A stretch of 13,691 nucleotides of DNA from Dehalococcoidales bacterium (GTDB lineage: Bacteria; Chloroflexota; Dehalococcoidia; Dehalococcoidales; JAQTRN01), in NCBI GenBank assembly GCA_028711795.1, contig JAQTRN010000008.1:1-13691 (forward strand). The letters are read 5' to 3'. Positions within the stretch are counted from its first letter, which is position 1. Every line of letters starts with the position of its first letter. The notes beneath the pieces are model-generated. The model was not told the origin of the DNA. It made no database searches and saw nothing but the letters and a program-made list of their open reading frames with translations. Positions 1 to 7,624 of this stretch are shown here, piece by piece. The translations under genes and the position numbers were made by a program.

Positions 1-136
1 AACCCTGGACCACAGTGGCAGCCGCGCTATCGAATGGGCGTTCACCAGTGCTAAGGTCCGGGATACTCTGAATCGGTTCTATTATGAACGGACCAAGCGC
101 CGGCCAATGGTCCTTCCCTTTATGGTCAAAGTGTAG
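1..136 (+). CDS. rnj: Ribonuclease J, C-terminal end (partial)
   Basis: The frame beginning at base 2 is open to a TAG at 134-136 and gives 44 residues. The end of the peptide, ERTKRRPMVLPFMVKV, is very like the usual C-terminus of RNase J proteins (RR-RPMVLPV--EV), a metallo-beta-lactamase/beta-CASP RNase with 5'-exo- and endonuclease activity in mRNA decay and rRNA maturation. Only the extreme C-terminal domain is visible; the catalytic histidines lie upstream of the window. The gene ends 21 bp before ftsK on the same strand, so the two are probably co-transcribed. The call rests on a short tail and its position next to ftsK. It is likely but not proven, and J1/J2 paralogues cannot be separated. 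Confidence 0.8.
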   Translation, partial: TLDHSGSRAIEWAFTSAKVRDTLNRFYYERTKRRPMVLPFMVKV

Positions 137-157
137 CTGCTACTTGTTGAGGCTAAG

Positions 158-2371
158 ATGGCTAAACGTAGAGCCAGCACCGGGAAAAAGCCCAGGAGGG
201 CCAGTGCCCGACCGTCCGCGAGGCCGAAGAGGAGTTCGTTTCTCAAGGGACTGTCCCATTTTCTGCGGTCACCGGTGGTCTGGCGGGTGTTACTGGCCGT
301 AATTGTTGCCGCCGTGCTGTTCTGGCAGTGGCCGGCAATAACTTCGTGGGTGGCCGGGGTCAGGGATAGCATACTCAACACGTTCGGTTGGGGACTGATA
401 TTTATTGGTGTCATTATTGCCGCTGTCCTCTGCCTCATATTCTGGCGACAACTATCAGACTGGGCTCGACGCTGGCATCTCCAGCACTGGCACAAATGGC
501 TGGGGGCTATTGTTTTCATGCTGGCCATCTGGGGAGTACTGGCCTTCTTCCACCTCGGAGGTAATATCGGCCTGGCTATCATTGGCCAGAACGCCACTGA
601 TTATCCGGTCATACTCAGCGTGTTGCGGGTCATCGGGCTGGTGGTGATTGGTATTATGTTAGTCATTCCCGGACCGTTCTTTCGCTTTGTGGGCAGGTCG
701 ATTGTGTGGTTGGCAAGGCGATTGCGGAGACAGCCGTCTCCTGAGACCCCGCCAAAGGCGAAACCGGCGCCGGCGGCAGCCAAGCCTCAGCCATCCGTCC
801 CAGAGAAAGAGCCGTCTGCAACTCCGGCTCTGGTGGAGGCTGACTCAGAGTTGCAGCAGGTAGCCCAGCAGGTCTGGAAAAAGTACGGGGAGTCTGCGGA
901 TCTGGTCGCGGTTAACGGCTGGCGGCTGCCACCAATCGATATCCTGGATAAGGCGACCGAAGTCGAGATGGGGGAGGCGGATAATCTGGAAAGGGCCAGG
1001 CTGATTGAAGAGGCGCTGGCCAGCTATGGGGTCGAAGCCAAAGTGGTACAGATAAATGCTGGCCCCACGGTTACTCAGTTTGGCGTTGAGCCCGGCTGGG
1101 ATAAAAAGGTAAAAGAGGTCAGGGAAAAGAGTAAAGACGGCAGCGTTAAACTGAAGCTCAAGGAATTGTCACGCACCCGGGTCAAAGTAGAGCGTATTAC
1201 TTCACTGTCTAATGACCTGGCCTTAGCCCTGGCGGCGCCCAGTATCAGAATTGAGGCGCCGGTACCAGGGAAATCAATGGTCGGTGTCGAGGTGCCCAAT
1301 ACTATCTCCGGTATGGTCAGCCTCCGTGGCGTGATTGAGACCACTGTTTTCCAGAAAATGATGCCCAAGGCCAAATTGCCGATTGCGCTGGGCAAGGGCG
1401 CTGGAGGCGAGTCAGTAGCTGCAGACCTGTCCAAAATGCCACATCTGCTTATTGCCGGTGCTACCGGTAGCGGTAAGACAGTCTGCCTCAATGCTATTAT
1501 CTGTTGTCTTTTGATGCATGGTACTCCGTACGATGTTAAGTTCATTATGATTGACCCCAAACGGGTGGAACTGACGCCGTTTAATAGTATTCCGCACCTG
1601 GCGGCACCGGTTATCGTGGAGACTAACAAAGCACTGGGGACGCTGCGCTGGCTCAACCTGGAGATGGACAGGCGTTACCAGAGACTGGCCTCGGCCGGAA
1701 CGCGTAACATCGAGGGCTACAACAAGAACAAGCATGAAGAGGAAAAACTACCCTATCTGGTATTGGTTATTGATGAGTTGGCGGACCTGATGATGGCTGG
1801 CTTTGATGAAGTAGAGCACATTATCTGCCGTCTGGCGCAACTGGCCCGGGCTGTTGGCATCCACCTGGTGGTGGCGACGCAACGCCCTTCGGTTGACGTG
1901 GTCACCGGATTGATTAAGGCTAACTTCCCCACCCGTATCAGCTTCGCGGTGACGTCCCAGGTGGACTCGCGCACTATCCTGGATACTGTCGGTGCCGAGA
2001 AGCTGCTGGGCAAGGGGGATATGCTCTATATGCCAACGGAAGCCGCCAAACCCAAACGCCTGCAGGGTTGCTATGTCTCGGATCCCGAGACGGAGCGGCT
2101 GGTCTATTTCTGGGGCAGCCAGCGAAGAGAAGATACCGGCTCCCAATTGAAAGTGGAAGAGATAGTCTCTCCGGTAATTCCCGGCCGGAGGGAAGCTTCA
2201 TCGGCCGACCCTCTCCTGGATACTGCCCGGCAGTTGGCCCAGGAGCACGAGCACATATCGACTTCTTTCCTGCAGCGCCGTCTCCATATCGGTTACCCGC
2301 GGGCCGCCCGCCTCATGGAGCAGTTGGAGGCGGAAGAGACCGGTAAGGAAGAAGATAAGCCTACTTCTTAG
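158..2371 (+). CDS. ftsK: DNA translocase FtsK/SpoIIIE
   Basis: This is a 737-residue membrane-anchored hexameric ATPase that pumps double-stranded DNA and clears chromosomes from the closing division septum. Four hydrophobic segments lie at about residues 45-62, 78-97, 115-132 and 154-172. A Pro/Ala/Glu-rich linker follows at about 190-225, then the alpha/beta motor. Walker A is GATGSGKT at 434-441; Walker B is the hydrophobic run into D539-E540 (VLVIDELADL). The C-terminal gamma winged-helix region carries the conserved TSFLQRRLHIGYPRAARLM signature, which normally reads polar DNA motifs. After this the protein stops in a short acidic/lysine tail and lacks the usual IVGP...GSKPREVL ending, so the final wing looks shortened. 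The ATG at 158 is preceded by a GAGG-type ribosome site (ttgttgaggctaag). The family call is secure. Confidence 0.97.
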   Translation: MAKRRASTGKKPRRASARPSARPKRSSFLKGLSHFLRSPVVWRVLLAVIVAAVLFWQWPAITSWVAGVRDSILNTFGWGLIFIGVIIAAVLCLIFWRQLSDWARRWHLQHWHKWLGAIVFMLAIWGVLAFFHLGGNIGLAIIGQNATDYPVILSVLRVIGLVVIGIMLVIPGPFFRFVGRSIVWLARRLRRQPSPETPPKAKPAPAAAKPQPSVPEKEPSATPALVEADSELQQVAQQVWKKYGESADLVAVNGWRLPPIDILDKATEVEMGEADNLERARLIEEALASYGVEAKVVQINAGPTVTQFGVEPGWDKKVKEVREKSKDGSVKLKLKELSRTRVKVERITSLSNDLALALAAPSIRIEAPVPGKSMVGVEVPNTISGMVSLRGVIETTVFQKMMPKAKLPIALGKGAGGESVAADLSKMPHLLIAGATGSGKTVCLNAIICCLLMHGTPYDVKFIMIDPKRVELTPFNSIPHLAAPVIVETNKALGTLRWLNLEMDRRYQRLASAGTRNIEGYNKNKHEEEKLPYLVLVIDELADLMMAGFDEVEHIICRLAQLARAVGIHLVVATQRPSVDVVTGLIKANFPTRISFAVTSQVDSRTILDTVGAEKLLGKGDMLYMPTEAAKPKRLQGCYVSDPETERLVYFWGSQRREDTGSQLKVEEIVSPVIPGRREASSADPLLDTARQLAQEHEHISTSFLQRRLHIGYPRAARLMEQLEAEETGKEEDKPTS

Positions 2372-2513
2372 CCTTCAGTTTTTGTAGTCTCTTTAGAATA
2401 GCGTCTCAATATACTTTAGCCAGCCTTTTCCCGTGCTGAGGAATGCGCTCCCGTCTTTTCTGGAGCTTCTTTTCGCGGCGCTCCTGTCTTATTTCTGGCG
2501 ATTCGTTGTTCAT
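2361..2513 (-). pseudogene. Small basic protein gene interrupted by in-frame TGA
   Basis: Reading the minus strand from the ATG at 2513-2511 gives 35 codons, beginning MNNESPEIRQERREKK and ending GKRLAKVY, then a TGA at 2408-2406. The same frame stays open for 14 more codons (DAILKRLQKLKAKK) to a TAG at 2363-2361. The two parts share the same extreme Lys/Arg composition and make one natural 50-residue protein if the TGA was once CGA or AGA (arginine). It starts 19 bp after the uvrB stop on the same strand, so it would be the last gene of the uvrB transcript. Its end overlaps the convergent ftsK 3' end by 11 bp. I do not recognise a named family; a nucleic-acid-binding role is only a guess from charge. 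It could alternatively be a real 35-residue protein. Confidence 0.55.
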
Positions 2514-2532
2514 TTTGGTCGGATAGGGGACA

Positions 2533-4575
2533 TTACTGGTTCGGTGTTTTCCTAACCGGATATTTCCCTCTGGCTTTCTTCAATACGGGAGGTGGGGTTA
2601 CCAGCTCTTCTTCCGTATTCTTACGTAGCTCTATAATGCGGTCCCGGATCAGTGCCGCCTTCTCAAACTCAAGGTTTCTGGCGGCGGCTTTCATCTGTGA
2701 CTCCAGTTCTTTGATCAGGCGGACCAGATCCTCTTTAGCCACCGGGGTAGTGGTATAGGGAGTACGGGCTTCAGCGACGACGCGAACTCGTTCCGTGATA
2801 TCCCTTATTGCCTTCTTGATCCCTTGTGGTGTGATCCCATGCTCTTTGTTGTATGCTTCCTGAATCTCGCGGCGGCGTTGGGTCTCTTTGATGGCCCTGG
2901 CCATGGAGCCGGTGATATTATCGGCATACATGATGACATGACCATCAATGTGGCGGGCTGCCCGACCCATAGTCTGTATTAAGGCTCCTTCCGACCGCAG
3001 ATAACCTTCTTTATCGGCATCGATGATGGCTACCAGGCTCACCTCGGGCAGGTCCAGACCTTCCCGTAGCAGGTTGATGCCTACGACCACATCATATACG
3101 CCCAGTCGAAGGTCGCGCAGTATTTCCACCCGGCCTAGGGTCTCGATCTCGGAGTGCAGGTAATGGGTCTTGACGCCCATTTCCAGCAGATATTCCGCCA
3201 GTTCCTCGGCCATCCGTTTGGTCAGTGTGGTTACCAGGCAACGCTCTCCTTTGTCCACGCGAATTCTGATCTGAGCCAGCAGGTCATCGATCTGCCCCTT
3301 CGTTGGCTTGACCTCAACCGTCGGTTCCAGCAGACCGGTTGGTCGGACCAGTTGTTCCACTATCTGCTGGCTCTGTTCTGATTCGTATGGTCCCGGCGTA
3401 GCCGAGGTGTATATTACCTGATTAATGTGTTCCTCAAATTCGGTGAAGCTGAGCGGCCGGTTGTCCAGCGCCGATGGCAGGCGGAAGCCGTACTCCACCA
3501 GGACCTCTTTGCGGGAACGGTCGCCGTGGTACATACCGTGAATCTGAGGGAGAGTCATGTGGGACTCGTCGATAAGCAGCAGGAAATCATCCGGGAAATA
3601 GTCCAGTAATGTCCAGGGCGGACTCCCCGGGGCGCGCCCGGAGAGATGGCGGGAATAGTTTTCCACTCCGGCGCAATAGCCAGCCTCGCGTAGCATTTCC
3701 AGATCGTAGTTGGTCCGGGACTCTAATCTGGCCGCCTCCAGCAGCTTGCCCTGTTGCCGCAGCCCCTGCAACCTTTCGGCCAACTCCTGTTGGATACTCT
3801 CTATCGCCCGTGCCAGTTTGTCCTGCGAGGTGACGAAGTGTTTCGCCGGGTAGATGGCGATGCTGTCAAGTTCACCGAGTAGTTCTCCGGTTAGCGGGTC
3901 CAACTTCATAATGCGCTCCACGGTATCGCCAAAGAACTCAATACGCAGGGCCAGCTCTTCGTAGGCCGGTTGTATTTCGAGGGTATCACCGCGAATGCGG
4001 AACTTACCACGGGAGAAATCAATATCGTTCCGTTCGTACTGCATGTCAACTAGCTGGCGGAGGAGCCTGGCGCGCAGGTAGGTCTCGCCCCGTTTGATAT
4101 TGCAGACGAAGCTATAGTATTCCTCCGGCTCCCCCAGCCCGTAGATGCATGATACCGAGGCTACGATGAGCACGTCGCGGCGTTCAAACAACGCCCGGGT
4201 GGCGGCGTGGCGTAGCTTATCGATTTCCTCATTGATGTCGGCGTCCTTCTCGATATAGGTATCAGTCCGGGGAACGTAGGCTTCAGGCTGGTAGTAGTCG
4301 TAGTAGCTGACAAAGTATTCCACCGCGTTATCGGGGAAGAATTCTTTGAATTCGGCGTAAAGCTGGGCCGCCAGTGTCTTGTTATGGCTGATAAGTAGCG
4401 TCGGCTTCTGTACGCGCTCGATGACATTGGCCATGGTGAATGTCTTGCCGCTGCCGGTTACCCCCAGCAGTGTCTGCTTCTTGCAACCGTTGTTCAGACC
4501 ATCTACCAGCTTGGCGACAGCCTCAGGCTGATCGCCGGTCATCTTGAAATCGGAAACTATCTTGAAATCGGACAT
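2533..4575 (-). CDS. uvrB: Excinuclease ABC subunit B (UvrB)
   Basis: UvrB is the damage-verifying helicase-like subunit of nucleotide excision repair. It is loaded by UvrA and then recruits UvrC for the dual incision. The 680-residue protein has family-typical length. Walker A is GVTGSGKT at 38-45. The Tyr-rich beta-hairpin that clamps one DNA strand is at about 91-103 (YYDYYQPEAYVPR). The Walker B/DESH motif with its SHMTLPQ continuation lies mid-protein, followed by the conserved helicase C-terminal half (TSATPG, GINLLREGLDLPEVS, QTMGRAARH). A UVR domain for UvrC contact lies at about 614-652. The ATG at 4575 fits the normal N-terminus (F.IVSDFK..GDQPEA). A TTGAAG/TATACT promoter precedes it, so it can be expressed independently of the upstream gene. 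No SOS-type operator was recognised. Confidence 0.98.
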   Translation of the reverse strand: MSDFKIVSDFKMTGDQPEAVAKLVDGLNNGCKKQTLLGVTGSGKTFTMANVIERVQKPTLLISHNKTLAAQLYAEFKEFFPDNAVEYFVSYYDYYQPEAYVPRTDTYIEKDADINEEIDKLRHAATRALFERRDVLIVASVSCIYGLGEPEEYYSFVCNIKRGETYLRARLLRQLVDMQYERNDIDFSRGKFRIRGDTLEIQPAYEELALRIEFFGDTVERIMKLDPLTGELLGELDSIAIYPAKHFVTSQDKLARAIESIQQELAERLQGLRQQGKLLEAARLESRTNYDLEMLREAGYCAGVENYSRHLSGRAPGSPPWTLLDYFPDDFLLLIDESHMTLPQIHGMYHGDRSRKEVLVEYGFRLPSALDNRPLSFTEFEEHINQVIYTSATPGPYESEQSQQIVEQLVRPTGLLEPTVEVKPTKGQIDDLLAQIRIRVDKGERCLVTTLTKRMAEELAEYLLEMGVKTHYLHSEIETLGRVEILRDLRLGVYDVVVGINLLREGLDLPEVSLVAIIDADKEGYLRSEGALIQTMGRAARHIDGHVIMYADNITGSMARAIKETQRRREIQEAYNKEHGITPQGIKKAIRDITERVRVVAEARTPYTTTPVAKEDLVRLIKELESQMKAAARNLEFEKAALIRDRIIELRKNTEEELVTPPPVLKKARGKYPVRKTPNQ

Positions 4576-4607
4576 AGCTTACTCACATCAGAGGGAGTCC
4601 TGAAAAT

Positions 4608-4636
4608 AGTATAGCCTGTTACCGTGCTGGCTTCAA
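4608..4636 (-). promoter_or_regulatory. Putative sigma-70 promoter of uvrB
   Basis: On the minus strand a TTGAAG -35 element (plus positions 4631-4636) is followed after exactly 17 bp by TATACT (4608-4613). Initiation would fall near 4600, about 25 bases before the uvrB ATG. Both hexamers match the consensus at four or five of six positions, and the site lies in the 72-bp gap between the methyltransferase-like gene and uvrB. This is a pattern match only. Confidence 0.55.
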
Positions 4637-4647
4637 ATAGAGTTTGA

Positions 4648-5301
4648 CTAGTAGATGAAAGGCACCAGGCGCCATCGAGTTTGGCGGAGGTAATTGATGT
4701 ATTCTTTGCCAAATGCGGTGACCAGCATCTCTTCTTCCTTAGTAATACGCCAGACAAGGAAAGGGATAGCTAACAGCACCAGCCCCAGCGCCGCTAGGCT
4801 ACCCAAAGCCAGACCGAGGCCGGTCAAAGAGACAAGGTAGCTCAAATAGCCGGGGTGCCGTACGAGCCGGTATGGTCCGTCTGTTACCAGACGTTGCTTT
4901 TGCTGGATGTTGAGTCGGACGGTGTAGAAGCCACGTAACCACCACATCGCTAGCGTCTGTAAAATGATGCCCGAAGTTAACAGAGTTAGCCCTGCCCAGG
5001 CGACTGACCCATTACGGGGAATGGGACCGGTGAAGTGGGTATATTCCCAGGGGGCGACGAAAATGAGGATAGTCATACCTACCACCCCGAGAACAACGAT
5101 CAGCCATCGTTTCTCGTCGTAGGCTGAAGGTGTTCCGGGCTGCCGTCCCAGTGTTGTCACTACCCACCATGCTATCCATAGCATCAGATAGGTAATCCCC
5201 ACTGGGTCCCGGATAAAGCTAGCTCCGCCGGCTATAACAGCGATGACTGCAGTAGAGACTGCGATAAAGAAGACCCGTCCGACCAGTGCTTTGATGTTCA
5301 A
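4648..5301 (-). CDS. Isoprenylcysteine carboxyl methyltransferase-family membrane protein
   Basis: A 217-residue integral membrane protein with hydrophobic segments at about 7-28, 33-51, 66-85, 101-122 and 153-186. The C-terminal signature is that of the ICMT/phospholipid methyltransferase-like family: RLVRHPGYLSY (residues 145-155, with RHPGY at 148-152), then KEEEML and FGKEYINYLRQTRWRLVP (197-214). These residues form the SAM- and substrate-binding part of characterised members. Bacteria generally lack prenylated CaaX proteins, so the real substrate is unknown; a lipid or small hydrophobic molecule is the usual assumption. The start is a TTG at 5301-5299 preceded by GAGGG. No ATG would keep the first membrane helix, so TTG is preferred. 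It lies downstream of ruvA after a 233-bp gap and upstream of uvrB. Family call good, function open. Confidence 0.85.
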   Translation of the reverse strand: MNIKALVGRVFFIAVSTAVIAVIAGGASFIRDPVGITYLMLWIAWWVVTTLGRQPGTPSAYDEKRWLIVVLGVVGMTILIFVAPWEYTHFTGPIPRNGSVAWAGLTLLTSGIILQTLAMWWLRGFYTVRLNIQQKQRLVTDGPYRLVRHPGYLSYLVSLTGLGLALGSLAALGLVLLAIPFLVWRITKEEEMLVTAFGKEYINYLRQTRWRLVPFIY

Positions 5302-5324
5302 GCGCCCTCGAAATCGGTAATAGG

Positions 5325-5510
5325 CTACTGGAAAATATTTCTGAATTGTATGATCTTAACTATAAAAAGAGTAGATACAACCAATAGAATGAATTGCCTC
5401 TGGTGCGGTACAGACGGCTACCCGACATGCCTGAGCTTGGCGTCCTCTTGCCATTTGACGGTGGCCTTCTGAAGCGACGATTGAACGGGCAGTTGATCCT
5501 CCATAGTCAT
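5325..5510 (-). other. Ambiguous stretch downstream of ruvA; possible small-ORF remnant
   Basis: The 233 bp between ruvA and the ICMT-like gene has no recognised gene. Two weak readings exist. A 60-codon frame opens with GTG at 5538, overlapping the ruvA stop, and ends at 5356; its Arg/Ser/Cys/His-rich product looks unnatural. A second frame from ATG 5510 (or 5504) gives 30 codons beginning MTMEDQLPVQSSLQKATVKW, then TAG at 5420-5418. It then stays open for 30 codons, including a membrane-helix-like run FILLVVSTLFIVKIIQF, before a TAG at 5327-5325. The second has more protein-like composition and could be a nonsense-broken small membrane protein. Neither has a strong ribosome site or known family. 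No tRNA or terminator was seen. Confidence 0.2.
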
Positions 5511-5534
5511 GTGAGTCACGTATTATGCTGTTGC

Positions 5535-6119
5535 TCACTTAGTCGTGAAATATTGTAATGCCCTTTTGACTTTCTCTTCTAGAGCCAATCCGGAGGCCGG
5601 TGGCAGACTGGACACAGCACGGTTAGCTTCGGCTAATGAATAGCCTAACGAGGTAAGGGCGGCGATGACCTCGGTATTCTCCTCGGATATTTGGATGGCG
5701 GCCGCAGTCACCATAATAGTACTGAGCTTATCTTTCAGCTCCAGAATGAGCCGGTTAGCCGTCTTTTTCCCTATTCCAGGAATCTCAGTCAGAATATCCA
5801 CGCTTCCGGAAACGATAGCCGCGGTTAATGTCTCCGGATTCATGGCAGAAAGCATGGCCAGCGCCAGTCTGGGCCCTATTCCGGACACGCTGAGCAGGTT
5901 CTGGAATAGTCCCAGTTCCTCCCCGGTGGTGAAACCACAGAGAGTGACATTGTCCTCCCGGAGATGGAGGTAGGTGTGGAGCTTGATCTGAGTACCGATA
6001 GCGCCCAGTGTGCTTAGTGTGGAGGTCGGCGCATAGACGCGAAAGCCAATACCGCTAACATTGACCACCACCCAATCACTGCCGAGCGCTTCTACTTTAC
6101 CCTGAAGACTGGCTATCAT
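5535..6119 (-). CDS. ruvA: Holliday junction DNA helicase subunit RuvA
   Basis: RuvA binds four-way DNA junctions as a tetramer, holds them square-planar and docks the RuvB motor for branch migration during recombinational repair. The 194-residue protein has the N-terminal OB-fold (MIASLQGKVE... through about residue 62) and two helix-hairpin-helix motifs at about 79-84 (SGIGPR) and 114-119 (PGIGKK). A linker leads to the RuvB-binding domain III at about 147-194 (TEVIAALTSLGYSLAEANRAV). The ATG at 6119 overlaps the TGA of ruvC by 4 bp (ATGA), so translation is very probably coupled. No ruvB follows within this window, although ruvA-ruvB adjacency is common; it must be encoded elsewhere if present. 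Confidence 0.97.
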   Translation of the reverse strand: MIASLQGKVEALGSDWVVVNVSGIGFRVYAPTSTLSTLGAIGTQIKLHTYLHLREDNVTLCGFTTGEELGLFQNLLSVSGIGPRLALAMLSAMNPETLTAAIVSGSVDILTEIPGIGKKTANRLILELKDKLSTIMVTAAAIQISEENTEVIAALTSLGYSLAEANRAVSSLPPASGLALEEKVKRALQYFTTK

Positions 6120-6628
6120 CTATCCTCTTGTGATTGCCGGCGAATAAGATTGCTTAAGTGTACCTCATGCAAATGGCAAATAGCTACTGCCAGGGCGTCG
6201 GCGGCATCACTTGGTTCTGGTGGGGTGGCAAGTCCCAGTTGTAGCTTTACCATCTCTTGTACCTGTTTCTTAGAGCTAGCCCCATAATTGGCAATCGTCC
6301 GTTTTATCTGGGACGGCGTATATTCATAAATCGGTACCCCGTTGTCAGCGGCGGCCAGAATAGCTATCGCCTGAGCCCGACCGATGGCCAGCGCCGACCT
6401 CACATTCTTGGCGACAAAAGGTTGCTCCACCGCCACTGCCTCCGGGTGATACCGGGCGGTGATTTCTAGGAGACGGTGATACAGATAGCTTAGTCGCTCG
6501 CCAATGGGAGAGCCTGACGAAGTAGTTAAGGCCCCGCAATCAACCAGAGTGAGCCTACCGCTGTCGTCTTCGACCACTCCGTAGCCCGTACTCCTTGTAC
6601 CCGGGTCGATCCCTAAAATTCTTGTCAT
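6116..6628 (-). CDS. ruvC: Crossover junction endodeoxyribonuclease RuvC
   Basis: RuvC is the dimeric Holliday-junction resolvase that nicks two opposing strands symmetrically. The 170-residue protein has the RNase H-like fold with all four acidic metal ligands visible: D8 (GIDPGTRSTGYG), E68 (VAVEQPF), D141 and D144 (PSDAADALAVAICH). These correspond to D7, E66, D138 and D141 of the E. coli enzyme. The basic/aromatic junction-binding stretch (YTPSQIKRTIANYGASSKKQVQEMV) is also intact. It lies 122 bp downstream of yebC and overlaps ruvA by 4 bp, the conserved yebC-ruvC-ruvA order. There is no strong Shine-Dalgarno directly before the ATG at 6628, but the position fits the family N-terminus exactly. 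Confidence 0.97.
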   Translation of the reverse strand: MTRILGIDPGTRSTGYGVVEDDSGRLTLVDCGALTTSSGSPIGERLSYLYHRLLEITARYHPEAVAVEQPFVAKNVRSALAIGRAQAIAILAAADNGVPIYEYTPSQIKRTIANYGASSKKQVQEMVKLQLGLATPPEPSDAADALAVAICHLHEVHLSNLIRRQSQEDR

Positions 6629-6750
6629 GCTATTGAAAATTGATGGGGGCCATTTGACAGGCTTGATCTGGTAGGGTGTGGCGGATTTTCCCGAAATCAG
6701 TAATTCGCCGCTGAGATGGGTTTGAGTTGCGGTAGAGCGGAGTTGTTAGT

Positions 6751-7506
6751 CTAGAGCTGTATTTTATACTTCTCAAGGACACTATCGGAGAAGTCGGCAT
6801 TACTATAGACGTGTTGCACGTCATCGAGTTCTTCGAGTTTGTCGAGTAGCTTAAGAGTCTGCAGGGCTGCCTTCTCATCGAGCTCCAGGGTAGTCTTGGG
6901 TATCATGGCCAGTTCTGCGGAGTCTATCGTAAGCTTCTTTTGCTCTAAGGCCCTCTTCACCAATTCGAGTTGTTCCGGCTTGGTATAGATTTCCATATAG
7001 TCCTGCCCGACATTGACATCTTCGGCGCCGACATCGATTGCCTGTAAGGCCAGTTCCTCTGTGTCCAGGCCGTCAGTGGCGATATTGATCAGTCCTCTCT
7101 GGTTGAAAAGCCAAGCGACACAGCCGCTTTCGCCGAGACTACCACCATGGCGGGAAAAGGTGCTTCTTACTTCCTGGGCCGTTCGATTACGGTTATCGCT
7201 GAGGGCCTGCACCAGTACGGCCACGCCACTGGGCCCGTAGCCTTCGAGGATCATTTCGGTGAGGGCCGCGCCCTCCGCTTGGCCGCTACCCTTCTTGATG
7301 CCCCTTTCGATGTTCTCCATTGGCATATTGCTATCCCGGGCCCGCTGTACCGCCAGACGGAGTCGGAAGTTGCCGTCGGGATCATTGCCCCCCTGCCGCA
7401 CCGCCACGATGATCTCACGGGTCAACTTGGTGAAGAGCTGACCACGCTTAGCATCGGCTACACCCTTCTGGTGTTTGATGGAAGACCATTTAGAATGCCC
7501 TGACAT
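6751..7506 (-). CDS. yebC: YebC/PmpR/TACO1-family protein
   Basis: A 251-residue member of the YebC/TACO1 family, whose members have been described as DNA-binding regulators (for example PmpR) and as translation factors. Mitochondrial TACO1 supports synthesis of COX1. The N-terminus MSGHSKWSSIKHQKGVADAKRGQLFTKL is split here only by the reading limit: MSGHSKWSSIKHQ, then KGVADAKRG, are the family signature. Typical later motifs are GGNDPDGNFRLR, NMPMENIERGIKKG and YGPSGVAVLVQALSDNRNR. The open frame extends 24 codons further upstream, but the family starts at MSGHSK, and the ATG at 7506 has a purine-rich site (gggcaaaagaa) before it, so that start is used. It is the first gene before ruvC and has its own candidate promoter. 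Confidence 0.96.
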   Translation of the reverse strand: MSGHSKWSSIKHQKGVADAKRGQLFTKLTREIIVAVRQGGNDPDGNFRLRLAVQRARDSNMPMENIERGIKKGSGQAEGAALTEMILEGYGPSGVAVLVQALSDNRNRTAQEVRSTFSRHGGSLGESGCVAWLFNQRGLINIATDGLDTEELALQAIDVGAEDVNVGQDYMEIYTKPEQLELVKRALEQKKLTIDSAELAMIPKTTLELDEKAALQTLKLLDKLEELDDVQHVYSNADFSDSVLEKYKIQL

Positions 7507-7535
7507 TTCTTTTGCCCTAAACTCGTCCCACTTTC

Positions 7536-7553
7536 GTGCTCTAATTCTAGCAC
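7536..7553. repeat. 18-bp inverted repeat over the yebC -10 element
   Basis: The arms GTGCT (7536-7540) and AGCAC (7549-7553) flank an 8-bp AT-rich centre containing the proposed -10 box. A wider pair, CACTTT (7529-7534) and AAAGTG (7565-7570), encloses it. The size and location suit a dimeric repressor operator, but no regulator family could be assigned. Confidence 0.35.
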
Positions 7554-7572
7554 TTTTGTCAAATAAAGTGAA
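7544..7572 (-). promoter_or_regulatory. Putative promoter of yebC-ruvC-ruvA
   Basis: On the minus strand TTCACT (plus positions 7567-7572) and TAGAAT (7544-7549) are separated by exactly 17 bp. Transcription would begin near 7537, about 30 bases before the yebC ATG. The -10 match is good and the -35 match moderate. The -10 element lies inside the GTGCT/AGCAC palindrome at 7536-7553. Confidence 0.45.
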
Positions 7573-7624
7573 GAGCAACCCCGGCTAGGTCTGACTAAGC
7601 GGCCATTAAAGTCACCGTGATAGG

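Noticed and set aside
82..597. Long minus-strand open frame opposite ftsK, and similar long antisense frames opposite uvrB, yebC and the ABC ATPase.
   Set aside because: They are shadows of well-supported genes on the other strand and show no family motifs.
2406..2408. Selenocysteine or recoded TGA in the small basic protein.
   Set aside because: No selenocysteine-type hairpin was evident, the context calls for arginine, and TGA is used as a normal stop by ruvC, ruvA and the permease.
4530..4575. Near-tandem repeat TCCGATTTCAAGAT at the uvrB start, suggesting a duplicated start region.
   Set aside because: The residues F.IVSDFK..GDQP match the normal conserved UvrB N-terminus, so the similarity of the two SDFK words is probably coincidental.
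5356..5538. GTG-started 60-residue frame overlapping the ruvA stop as a real gene.
   Set aside because: Although the overlap looks operon-like, the composition (many Arg, Ser, His, Cys), lack of a ribosome site and lack of any family similarity make it unconvincing.
7507..7578. Upstream extension of YebC by 24 residues.
   Set aside because: The family starts at MSGHSKW; the extension covers the proposed promoter and palindrome.
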